Positions 34,118 through 47,875 of a stretch of DNA of 64,000 nucleotides are shown in pieces. Below the pieces are notes generated by a model that searched no databases, was not told where the DNA came from, and saw only the letters and a list, made by a program, of their open reading frames with translations. The DNA is from Tragulus kanchil (taxonomy: Eukaryota; Chordata; Mammalia; Artiodactyla; Tragulidae). Position 1 is the stretch's first letter; every line of letters starts with the position of its first letter. The position numbers were made by a program, and so were the translations under genes. The stretch lies in assembly GCA_022376925.1 (NCBI GenBank), contig JAIOJX010000031.1:136852854-136916853 (forward strand), given 5' to 3'.

Positions 34118-36324
34118 ATCTTTCTGTGCTTATGCCCGCAAGTGGAATGTAGAACTGCCACCTGTCAGGGATTAAGTCACAGCTCTTAGTCTGTTGCTGT
34201 TAAGACTTCCACAATTACCTGTGCCTGGTTGGATCTCATCCAGGGTTTGCTTAATGTACTATCCTTATTATGTTCTTAAGTTATTCTTACAGTTTTGGAA
34301 AGCCTGAAGTAGTATATAGTGGTTCTTGCTATAAGTACTCGTACTGCCCTTTGCCTTTTGACTTTCTCTGCCCCTCTCCATCTCTGTGCCTCAGCAGTCA
34401 TCCTTAGCAGGAATCAGAGAGAATGCATTCTATTGCCTTGAAACTCACTAAGGCCTTGTGCTCACTGGCTTGGTAAATGTCCCTTTCATCCTCTGCCACA
34501 CACTGTGCACATTCCTTCTAAACTGCACAGCCCCCATACCCCCGAAACCCATATATGCATACTATTCTGAGGATAGAGGCTTTCCTTTTAGCATTCATGC
34601 TCAGTGGTTCTTTAATAATTGCAAACTGTGGCAGTACAGTTACAGAATAAGTTTTATTTAGTCCAGGCAGGAAACGTTACTGCCTTTTACATAATGGGAA
34701 ACTAAAGTTTAAAGGTTTTGTGATTTTTCTCCCCTCCGTTCTTTAAGGGATACAAATCTAAAGGTAGTGCAGCCAGAATTGAATCCCAACTGGTTGGCCT
34801 CAGAATCCAAAGTTACTTTTACTGTAATGTGTTGTAGCTTAATATCTTTAAAAATTTTACTAAAATTTGAAAGAACAGCCAGGAGTACGGTCTTGGAGAC
34901 ATTTTGCTAAATTTCAGGGGTATCTTTGCTTAGCAATCAGTAAAGCCTGATTTAGCGTAATGCCTTTGTCAGTCCCTTCCTAATCTGCCCTGTTCATCCC
35001 CAGGTTTGCTGGTATCCATTTTAGTTCAAATTCTTGAATTATTTAGCATTTCTTAGATAAACTTCAGAACTCTTTTCTAAAGAGTAATCTCATTACATTT
35101 AACCATTTAACACATTCTCGAAGTAGTCTCACCCTTTTTTAGGGATTTAGTTAAAGAGTTCATTGCTCTAAGCTCAGTGTAACTGAGTGTTTCCTAAGCA
35201 ACCATTCCATGTTCTCCGTGTGCATGTATTCTTTCTGTGCTTATGCCCAAGTGGAATGTAACTGCCACCTGTCAGGGATTAAGTCACAGCTCTTAGTCTG
35301 TTGCTGTTAAGACTTCCACAATTACCTGTGCCTGGTTGGATCTCATCCAGGGTTTGCTTAATGTACTATCCTTATTATGTTCTTAAGTTATTCTTACAGT
35401 TTTGGAAAGCCTGAAGTAGTATATAGTGGTTCTTGCTATAAGTACTCGTACTGCCCTTTGCCTTTTGACTTTCTCTGCCCCTCTCCATCTCTGTGCCTCA
35501 GCAGTCATCCTTAGCAGGAATCAGAGAGAATGCATTCTATTGCCTTGAAACTCACTAAGGCCTTGTGCTCACTGGCTTGGTAAATGTCCCTTTCATCCTC
35601 TGCCACACACTGTGCACATTCCTTCTAAACTGCACAGCCCCCATACCCCCGAAACCCATATATGCATACTATTCTGAGGATAGAGGCTTTCCTTTTAGCA
35701 TTCATGCTCAGTGGTTCTTTAATAATTGCAAACTGTGGCAGTACAGTTACAGAATAAGTTTTATTTAGTCCAGGCAGGAAACGTTACTGCCTTTTACATA
35801 ATGGGAAACTAAAGTTTAAAGGTTTTGTGATTTTTCTCCCCTCCGTTCTTTAAGGGATACAAATCTAAAGGTAGTGCAGCCAGAATTGAATCCCAACTGG
35901 TTGGCCTCAGAATCCAAAGTTACTTTTACTGTAATGTGTTGTAGCTTAATATCTTTAAAAATTTTACTAAAATTTGAAAGAACAGCCAGGAGTACGGTCT
36001 TGGAGACATTTTGCTAAATTTCAGGGGTATCTTTGCTTAGCAATCAGTAAAGCCTGATTTAGCGTAATGCCTTTGTCAGTCCCTTCCTAATCTGCCCTGT
36101 TCATCCCCAGGTTTGCTGGTATCCATTTTAGTTCAAATTCTTGAATTATTTAGCATTTCTTAGATAAACTTCAGAACTCTTTTCTAAAGAGTAATCTCAT
36201 TACATTTAACCATTTAACACATTCTCGAAGTAGTCTCACCCTTTTTTAGGGATTTAGTTAAAGAGTTCATTGCTCTAAGCTCAGTGTAACTGAGTGTTTC
36301 CTAAGCAACCATTCCATGTTCTCC
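34118..36324 (+). repeat. direct tandem duplication 10 (offset about 1107 bp)
   Basis: Copy a is 34118-35217 and copy b 35228-36324, with 10 bp between. Near the start of copy b there are deletions ('gcccaagtgg' for 'gcccgcaagtgg', 'atgtaactgcc' for 'atgtagaactgcc'), after which the copies agree. The unit contains no repeat family I recognise. Confidence 0.92.
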
Positions 36325-36570
36325 TGATTTTCCTTTTGACCTGACTTTGCTTGAACAACATGCGCTTTTTAGTTTCTTCCCAGGTGTCTGAAACTATTTC
36401 CTTTTTCCTTCTTTCCTTTTCCTTTTCTTCTGTTTTCCTTTTTTCTTCTGTTTATTCTCAAGTCTTATAATAAATTTCCTTACATTTCAAAACCTTACAT
36501 CAATAGTATTTGATTTAGTTACATTTTCCTTCATATATTAATTTGTTACCTATTTATTATAATGCTAATT

Positions 36571-38320
<1,750 letters not shown>

Positions 38321-38611
38321 TGACATTAAATCTTAATCTCCAGAGTTACATATCCAGGTAGTCTTTTAGCTGTTCCAAGTTTAATTCAAGTATTTTAATT
38401 TTAATCTTGTCCCTTCCTCATTTATGTAAGAATATTTCTACTTCTTGGGACTACTTTTAAACCCTTTAAGCCAACTCTGTTTCAGAGAAGAGATGAGTCT
38501 TCTATAAAATGTGAACTGAATCTCAAACCTAACTTTGAATTTTTTGTCTATTGAAAAGCAAAAAAGAAAGCTGTAATAACTTAGTAGTAAGTTAGTAATG
38601 TAGATAATCAT

Positions 38612-38873
38612 CCATGAATATTCATTGGAAGACTGATGCTGAAGCTGAAGCTACAATACTTTGACCACCTGATATGAAAAGCCAATTCATTGGAAAAGAC
38701 CCTGATGCTGGAAAAGACTGAGGGCATTAGAAGGGACTGACAGAGGATGAGATGGTTGAGAGCATTATCAACGCAATGAGCATGAGTTTGAGCAAACTCC
38801 GGGAGATGGTGAAGGACAGGGAGGCATCGTGTGCTGCAGTCTATGAGGTCACAGAGTTGGACATGACTGAGCA
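38612..38873 (+). repeat. BovB 3' end (copies at 39758-40022 and 40961-41130)
   Basis: Sense BovB 3' sequence: 'atgaatattcattggaagac', 'cattggaaaagaccctgatg', 'gacagaggatgagatggttg', 'ctccgggagatggtgaagga' and 'gagttggacatgactgagc'. One insertion near the end of the pseudogene, seen two further times because of duplications 11 and 12. Confidence 0.92.
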
Positions 38874-38883
38874 TGCCCAATGA

Positions 38884-39468
<585 letters not shown>

Positions 39469-39884
39469 GACATTAAATCTTAATCTCCAGAGTTACATAT
39501 CCAGGTAGTCTTTTTAGCTGTTCCAAGTTTAATTCAAGTATTTTAATTTTAATCTTGTCCCTTCCTCATTTATGTAAGAATATTTCTACTTCTTGGGACT
39601 ACTTTTAAACCCTTTAAGCCAACTCTGTTTCAGAGAAGAGATGAGTCTTCTATAAAATGTGAACTGAATCTCAAACCTAACTTTGAATTTTTTGTCTATT
39701 GAAAAGCAAAAAAGAAAGCTGTAATAACTTAGTAGTAAGTTAGTAATGTAGATAATCATCCATGAATATTCATTGGAAGACTGATGCTGAAGCTGAAGCT
39801 ACAATACTTTGACCACCTGATATGAAAAGCCAATTCATTGGAAAAGACCCTGATGCTGGAAAAGACTGAGGGCATTAGAAGGGA

Positions 39885-42061
39885 CTGACAGAGGATGAGA
39901 TGGTTGGAGAGCATTATCAACGCAATGAGCATGAGTTTGAGCAAACTCCGGGAGATGGTGAAGGACAGGGAAGCATCGTGTGCTGCAGTCTATGAGGTCA
40001 CAGAGTTGGACATGACTGAGCAGCTGAATAACAACAATGCCCAAATGGAAAGAGTATTATGGATAGGTATCTGAATAGAAAGATTATTGCGTGTGTGTAT
40101 GGTTGGGGGTGTTACGGCTTTATGTTCTATTCTCTAGGCTTTTCCAATAAAGAAAGTTATCACTAAAATATCAGATCAGTAAGCATCATGAAACCACTAT
40201 ACTCAGTTGAAAAGGCTTTTAGTGACCATTTTGTTTCATATAGTACTTGTTATTTGAAGTAACTACTTAGTCTTCTTAAGTCATTTTTAATGTTCCAGTC
40301 ATTGAGCTATAATGCAAGCAGTTATCCATCCATTCTGCTTCATTTTATGTACTTTTCCTGTACTGAACAATTCATGAACATCCATTAAAATCATAGTACT
40401 GTAAAAGTCCTTTTTTTTTTTTTTTCAGGAAGTATGATTGGTTGCCTCAGAGAGTTAAAGCATAATGTTAATGAATAGGAGACCGTGAATTTAATTTCTG
40501 TGCTTGCCAGTTAATTTTTTGGATTCCATAGTAGGTTTTAAATCACCTAGTCCAAACCCATTATCTTTCTAGAGAAGCTTTAATTTATCCAATAAATCAG
40601 TTTATTAAAAACTATCTCCCAGGCAAACACTTTATTTTAGTTCCTGTACGTAAATGTAACACCTTTAAAGAACCAAATTGATGAATTTGGTTGCTAATAG
40701 TCATATAAGTAGCTTACTGTTGCCAGAGATTTAAATAAGCAGTCAATAATAATAAATTAACGTATTTGTGAATTTCAGTTAAATCCAATTATTCAATCAG
40801 TTGCATTGGGAAAGAAAATTAAAAAGGGAAGAATTCGACCTTTACTCTTATTCAGGCCCAATGTTTCTTTCTTTTGTAATGCTTTATTTAGAAGGCAGTT
40901 TCCAAATTCATCTTTTTCTTTGTCTTTCATCTGTCTTTTTGTACCATTTTAAACATACCCCTGAAAAGACTGAAGGGCAAATTAAAACTGACAGAGGATG
41001 AGATGGTTGGAGAGCATTATCAACGCAATGAGCATGAGTTTGAGCAAACTCCGGGAGATGGTGAAGGACAGGGAAGCATCGTGTGCTGAAGTCTATGAGG
41101 TCACAGAGTTGGACATGACTGAGCAGCTGAATAACAACAATGCCCAAATGGAAAGAGTATTATGGATAGGTATCTGAATAGAAAGATTATTGCGTGTGTG
41201 TATGGTTGGGGGTGTTACGGCTTTATGTTCTATTCTCTAGGCTTTTCCAATAAAGAAAGTTATCACTAAAATATCAGATCAGTAAGCATCATGAAACCAC
41301 TATACTCAGTTGAAAAGGCTTTTAGTGACCATTTTGTTTCATATAGTACTTGTTATTTGAAGTAACTACTTAGTCTTCTTAAGTCATTTTTAATGTTCCA
41401 GTCATTGAGCTATAATGCAAGCAGTTATCCATCCATTCTGCTTCATTTTATGTACTTTTCCTGTACTGAACAATTCATGAACATCCATTAAAATCATAGT
41501 ACTGTAAAAGTCCTTTTTTTTTTTTTTTCAGGAAGTATGATTGGTTGCCTCAGAGAGTTAAAGCATAATGTTAATGAATAGGAGACCGTGAATTTAATTT
41601 CTGTGCTTGCCAGTTAATTTTTTGGATTCCATAGTAGGTTTTAAATCACCTAGTCCAAACCCATTATCTTTCTAGAGAAGCTTTAATTTATCCAATAAAT
41701 CAGTTTATTAAAAACTATCTCCCAGGCAAACACTTTATTTTAGTTCCTGTACGTAAATGTAACACCTTTAAAGAACCAAATTGATGAATTTGGTTGCTAA
41801 TAGTCATATAAGTAGCTTACTGTTGCCAGAGATTTAAATAAGCAGTCAATAATAATAAATTAACGTATTTGTGAATTTCAGTTAAATCCAATTATTCAAT
41901 CAGTTGCATTGGGAAAGAAAATTAAAAAGGGAAGAATTCGACCTTTACTCTTATTCAGGCCCAATGTTTCTTTCTTTTGTAATGCTTTATTTAGAAGGCA
42001 GTTTCCAAATTCATCTTTTTCTTTGTCTTTCATCTGTCTTTTTGTACCATTTTTAAACATA
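39885..42061 (+). repeat. direct tandem duplication 12 (offset 1103 bp)
   Basis: Copy a is 39885-40957 and copy b 40988-42061. The intervening 40958-40987 reads as an error-rich version of 39861-39884 ('aaaagactgaagggcaaatt' against 'aaaagactgagggcattaga'). Otherwise the copies differ by single bases (for example gctgcag against gctgaag) and T-run lengths. Apart from the BovB end, the unit is unrecognised intron. Confidence 0.93.
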
Positions 42062-42474
42062 AAACTTTAGACTGGCTATATTATGTATCTCCTCCAGTAC
42101 AGAATTTTTTATGTATTTGCCCTTTGAAGAAGTTATTTTCTCTCACTTCTGAAAATACTGTTGTCTTAATAACACATATACCACACAATATAAGTAGTTT
42201 TCTGGTATTACTAGGTTAAATGCCTGTTTTGTGCGCTGTTGACTAACAGAGATCTCTTTGGGCATTGGGTACACATTTGTAAGCAATAAAAGCATTTGGC
42301 AACAGGTGTTTTTGCATGCATTGTCAGACGCCTAAAGTAGGTTCTAAGAATTTAGAATTCTTATGCAGGTACTGTTTGGTTTCCATTTGGAATATTCAAG
42401 GCTAGGTATGATTGTTAGGGTGCATGTGCAGTTAGGAACCTGCCTTAGGTTCTACTCTTGCTACCTGTTGTTTC
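42062..42474. other. intron, nothing recognised
   Basis: Intronic sequence between duplication 12 and a Bov-tA; no signal recognised. Confidence 0.55.
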
Positions 42475-42640
42475 AAGTGAAAGTGCAAGTTGCCTTGTTG
42501 TGTCCGACTTTTTCCGACCCATTGACAACCCATGGAATTTTAGGCAAGAATACTGGAGTGGGTGACCTTTCCCTTACAGGGAATGTTCCCAGCCCAGGGA
42601 TCAAACCCATGTCTCCTGCTAGTAAAGCACCCTAAAGTTA
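42475..42640 (-). repeat. Bov-tA type SINE
   Basis: Antisense copy: 'cttgttgtgtccgactttt', 'aggcaagaatactggagtgg', 'cccagcccagggatcaaacc'. The tRNA-like head is partly lost at the right end. Confidence 0.87.
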
Positions 42641-43285
42641 GAAGCATAAAAAAAAACAGTATTTAGTATTTTAGTATTGTTAACTCTCATGACTCAGAGG
42701 GTTGACTCTGCTAAGGTAGGGTGATTCATACTTAGGGTCTCACGTGTTTGCTATCAGTTGTGGCTGGAGCTGGAGTCAACTTCGAAGACTTCTTCACTTG
42801 GGTATCATAGTGTTGAGTAGGACTTCAGCGGGAAGACTTATATGAAGCTTTTCCATATAGTTTCCTCACATCATGGTAGCTAGGTTCCAAGATTTAGTGT
42901 CCCCAAATCCACAGGCCAGGTGGAAGCTGTATTTCTTATTGTGACATAGCCTCGGAAATTGTGCAGCATAACTTTTACTACATCCTTTTTGCTAAGAGTT
43001 AGCAAGATAAGTTAGGGGAATTGGACTCCACCTTTTGCTAAAAAGGCAAAGATTTTGCAGACATTTTGTAAATGAGAACATATCCTTCATTTGGACTTTG
43101 TCCCTCCAGGTTGTAGGCCTTGTCATTTCGCTGAAGTGACTTTGGCTATGAAAAGAGACCGTGCCCCTTCTCTGAACTATACTAACAGTACCATGTGAAT
43201 TGTTGTGGAATTTGTTCAGCCTATGGAAGCCTAAGGTACTTTTTCACTGGAAGTGAAATGCTAGACTGCATTTGAGTCAGTAGTG
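42641..43285. other. intron, nothing recognised
   Basis: Intronic sequence between two Bov SINE fragments without recognisable repeats or exons. Confidence 0.55.
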
Positions 43286-43425
43286 TGTGCATGCTAGTTT
43301 GCTTCAGTCGTACCTGACTCTTTGTGACCCTATGTGCTGTAGCCCACCAATTTTCTCTTGTCAATGGGATTCTCTAGGCCAGAATACTAGAGTGGGTTGA
43401 TATGCTCTCCTCCGGGGAATTGTTT
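43286..43425 (-). repeat. Bov-tA type SINE fragment
   Basis: Antisense: 'gcttcagtcgtacctgactc', 'tttgtgaccctatgtgctgt', 'aatactagagtgggttg', 'cctccggggaat'. The head is missing. Confidence 0.83.
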
Positions 43426-43652
43426 TTGAGAACCAGTGTAAAGTGGTCTGCATATATTGTAGTAAGGGAGAGAGTTTTCACCAAAGAGAAGTAAGGATAC
43501 ATTTGAAAGTCACTTAAATTTATCCTCTCAAGACTTAGTTTCATCACTTTTAAAGTGGAGAGGATTAACAAAAGAAATACAAGACTTGTACATCATAAAC
43601 TATAAAATATTGTTGAAAAAAAGACATGCAAGAATGGAAACATATCCCATGT

Positions 43653-43779
43653 TCAGTGTGTGCTCAATCATGTCCAACTCTTTGCCACCCCATAGACTGT
43701 AGTCCACCAGTCTCCTCTGTCCATGGAATTTTCCAGGCAAGAATATTGGAATGGGTTGCCATTTCCTACTCCAGGGGTG
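43653..43779 (-). repeat. Bov-tA type SINE fragment
   Basis: Antisense: 'gctcaatcatgtccaactct', 'gtccaccagtctcctctgtc', 'ggcaagaatattggaatggg', 'ttgccatttcctactccagg'. Truncated at the head side. Confidence 0.88.
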
Positions 43780-43789
43780 TTCAGTGTAG

Positions 43790-44262
43790 TCCATATCAAA
43801 AAAATGTCTTTTTTTGTAGAAATTGGCAAACTAATTCTAAAATTTGTATGGAAATACAAGGGATCCAGAATAGCCAAACAACCTTGATAAAGAACAAAGT
43901 TTGAGGACCCACACTTTGCAGTTTCAAAATTTACTGTAGTAATGGGTTTACTGTAGTTACAGTACTCTGCTACAGTAATTAGTGTAGTAGCAGGATAACA
44001 AGATTTAGAGATCAATGCAGTAGAATTGATGATCTAGAAATAAACCCATACATTTCTGGTCAGTTGATTTTGACAAAGGGGCAAAGATAATTGATAGAGA
44101 AGAATAATCTTTTCAACAAATGGTGCTGGGACAACTGGATACCCTACTTCATACAGTATACAATACAAAAATTAACTAGAAAAGGATTGGTGACCTATAG
44201 TAAGAGCTAAAATTATAAAAATCTTAAAAGAAAGCATAGTTGTAGATGAGTGTGACCTTATC
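43790..44262 (+). repeat. L1 ORF2 3' fragment (partial copy at 45105-45360)
   Basis: Sense L1 coding remnant: 'atttgtatggaaatacaag', 'aatagccaaacaaccttg', 'tcaacaaatggtgctgggac', 'ttaactagaaaaggattgg'. It is followed at once by an L1 in the opposite orientation. No open frame remains. Confidence 0.82.
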
Positions 44263-46229
44263 TGGAATGAATGCCCAGTAGTTCATTTGTTGGGTATTTA
44301 CATGAGTTTAAATTAACTGCAGGACGATTTTTGAGAGTCTCTGTATTGCTTTACATTCCTACCAGCAATGTATGAATGATGTCATTTCTCTGAATCTTTC
44401 CCAACATTTGATGTTATCACTATTTTTTACTTTGATTGGTTTGTAGTGGTAGCTAATTGTGGTTTTTACTTGCATTTCCTAATGGATAATGGTGTTAGAT
44501 TTTTTTTATTTGCTTATATAACATTTGCATCTTCAGTGAAATGTCTCTTCATGTCTTTTGCTCATTTTCTGATTGGGTGGATTTTTTATTGTTGCTTTTG
44601 AGAATTATTTGTATATTAATAATTCATGATACTAGTCCTTTAATTTTATGTTTCATAAATAGATTCTCCTAGTCTGTAGCTTGTTTTATATCTGTTGTTG
44701 TTGTTAGAGTAAAACTTGTAATTTTAGCGAAATCCAGTTTCTAAATTTTTTTTCTTAGGAATTTTGGTGTAAATGCTGACAGCTTTTTGCCTAACCTTGA
44801 TTCTGATGATTTTCTCTGATGGTTTGTTTCATAAAAGTTGTATAGTGTCGTGTCTTATACTAAAGCTCATGATCAATGTTGATTTGATTATGCACAAGGT
44901 ACAATGCATTTGTTGAAAGAGCTGTTTTTCCTTTATTGAAATGCCTCTGTGCCCTTGTTAAACATAAAGTGGACATATTTATATTATTCTATTCCTGGGT
45001 TTTATGTGTGTTATCCTCTGATAATACCAACAGTATGATCAAGTGAATTTTCTTCTTTAGGCTCTTTTTTTATGAGACTAGCCTTTCATCCCTACAATAA
45101 ACCTTAGAGATCAATGCAGTAGAATTGATGATCTAGAAATAAACCCATACATTTCTGGTCAGTTGATTTTGACAAAGGGCAAAGATAATTGATAGAGAAG
45201 AATAATCTTTTCAACAAATGGTGCTGGGACAACTGGATACCCTACTTCATACAGTATACAATACAAAAATTAACTAGAAAAGGATTGGTGACCTATAGTA
45301 AGAGCTAAAATTATAAAAATCTTAAAAGAAAGCATAGTTGTAGATGAGTGTGACCTTATCTGGAATGAATGCCCAGTAGTTCATTTGTTGGGTATTTACA
45401 TGAGTTTAAATTAACTGCAGGACGATTTTTGAGAGTCTCTGTATTGCTTTACATTCCTACCAGCAATGTATGAATGATGTCATTTCTCTGAATCTTTCCC
45501 AACATTTGATGTTATCACTATTTTTTACTTTGATTGGTTTGTAGTGGTAGCTAATTGTGGTTTTTACTTGCATTTCCTAATGGATAATGGTGTTAGATTT
45601 TTTTTATTTGCTTATATAACATTTGCATCTTCAGTGAAATGTCTCTTCATGTCTTTTGCTCATTTTCTGATTGGGTGGATTTTTTATTGTTGCTTTTGAG
45701 AATTATTTGTATATTAATAATTCATGATACTAGTCCTTTAATTTTATGTTTCATAAATAGATTCTCCTAGTCTGTAGCTTGTTTTATATCTGTTGTTGTT
45801 GTTAGAGTAAAACTTGTAATTTTAGCGAAATCCAGTTTCTAAATTTTTTTTCTTAGGAATTTTGGTGTAAATGCTGACAGCTTTTTGCCTAACCTTGATT
45901 CTGATGATTTTCTCTGATGGTTTGTTTCATAAAAGTTGTATAGTGTCGTGTCTTATACTAAAGCTCATGATCAATGTTGATTTGATTATGCACAAGGTAC
46001 AATGCATTTGTTGAAAGAGCTGTTTTTCCTTTATTGAAATGCCTCTGTGCCCTTGTTAAACATAAAGTGGACATATTTATATTATTCTATTCCTGGGTTT
46101 TATGTGTGTTATCCTCTGATAATACCAACAGTATGATCAAGTGAATTTTCTTCTTTAGGCTCTTAATTTGGTGGATTATATTGATCAATTTCTGATTACT
46201 GAACTAGCCTTTCATCCCTACAATAAACC
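44006..46229 (+). repeat. direct tandem duplication 13 (offset about 1099 bp)
   Basis: Copy a is 44006-45103 and copy b 45105-46229. Copy a lacks about 30 bp near its end ('aggctctttttttatgagac' joins directly to 'tagcctttcatcc'), where copy b has normal L1 sequence. This again places the damage at a copy edge. Confidence 0.92.
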
Positions 46230-46289
46230 TCATTTGGTCATTCATGGTGATAATTCATTTCACACACTACTAAATTCTATTTGCTAACT

Positions 46290-46612
46290 TTTTTTTAAAA
46301 CATATATTTATTTATTTATTTTGGGTGGGGTGGGGAGGGAGGGCGGGAGGGGGGGGTCTCTTCTATTGGTTTTTCATTTATCTATTTTCATCCATCTTTG
46401 TTCTTTGGCCCGTGTGGGCCACCCATCGCAGTGGCCTCTGTTGTCACAGAGCACTGGCTCTGGGCGCATGCGCTCCAGAGCTCCCGCTCGGTAATTGGAC
46501 ATATCGGTCCAGCTGCTCCGTGTCACATGGGATCTTCCCAGGCCAGGGATCGAACTGGCGCCCCTTGCACTGCAAGGTGGTGTCCTTACCCACTGGACCA
46601 CCAGGGAAGCCC
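46290..46612 (-). repeat. tRNA-Glu-derived SINE, subfamily A, inside L1
   Basis: Antisense full-length copy with G-rich tract at 46323-46356 and head complement 'ccactggaccaccaggg'. The target-site duplication 'ctatttgctaa' is at 46277-46287 and 46613-46623. It splits the ancient L1. Confidence 0.94.
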
Positions 46613-47309
46613 CTATTTGCTAATTTTTAAAAGGATTTTAATATCTGTATTCATGACAGATACTGGTCTATAGATTTTGGTAGGGGAGCGGGCATTGTCT
46701 TTGTTTTGTTTTGGTAGCAGGGTAATACTAACTTCATAAATGATCTCTGAAGTGCTTTTTCCACTCTGTTTCCTGGAAGAGATTGTGTAGAATTGGTGTC
46801 ATTTTTTCTTTAAATGTTTGGTAGATTTCTTCCATGAAGTCAACTAGGTATGGAGATTTCTTTTTTGACCACTTGAAAATTTTGGATTCAATTTCCTTAA
46901 CAGTAATAGGGCTATTCATTATTTCATATTGGGTGAGTAGTTATAGTTTTTGCTTTTCCAGGAATTGATCCATTCCTTCTAAGCTATGTGTGTTAAATTG
47001 TTCAGAGTATTTTTTCATTATCCTTTTGATATCTACAATGTCTGTAGTGATATATCCTGTTTAATGCCTAATATTGGTCATTTGGTCTTGTCTTATTTCT
47101 TTGTCAGGCTTTCTAGAGGTTTGTCAGTTTAGCTCTTTAAAGAATCGTTTGTTTCACTGATTTGATTTTCTGTTTTTCTGTGTGTGTGTCAAATATTGTT
47201 TTCTACTGTTATCTATGCTATTTCCCTCTGTTTTCTTCAGGTTTATTTTGCTTTTTTTCTAGCTTCATTACATTGGGATTGGATAGTTGTCTTGAAGCCT
47301 TTCTCTTTG

Positions 47310-47755
47310 CTAATATATATATGTACATATATATATTTATGTATATATAGCATATATATAGTATTAGTAATGTATATAATATTAATATGTAATATATAAT
47401 ATATATAATTATATACTTGTATCATATAATTATATTTATATAACATATATACATAATATATATCATATATAGTTGTATAATTATGGATATAATTCTATAT
47501 TGTATGTGTGATATATAATTATATATGTGGCAATATATACAATATACTGTATATGTTATATAATATACAAGGTATGCATATATATTATATATAATTATAT
47601 ATTATATATGTGATATATAATAATAATATGTAATGATATATTATGCATATAATATATAATACATAATGAGATATAATACACAATATATATTTCATATACA
47701 GTATATTATATATTATATGTTATTGTATATTATATGTATAATAAATATATATAAT
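47310..47755. repeat. long imperfect AT-rich satellite/microsatellite
   Basis: About 440 bp composed almost only of A and T, in irregular 'atatat', 'taatatgtaa' and 'tatattatat' units with many self-complementary stretches. L1 sequence continues on both sides ('cttcattacattgggattgg' before, 'gtaaatttccttctcaagta' after), so it grew or inserted within the L1. Confidence 0.92.
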
Positions 47756-47875
47756 TAGTTCTGTAAATTTCCTTCTCAAGTACTACTTTTATTATACTAC
47801 ACAAATTTTGATGCTATACAATTCATTGTATTTTTTATTTCACTTGAGATTCCTCTTCACCTTCATGTATGTCTT

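Noticed and set aside
47162..47446. Several overlapping AT-rich open frames
   Set aside because: Low-complexity Tyr/Ile-rich translation of antisense L1 and the AT satellite.
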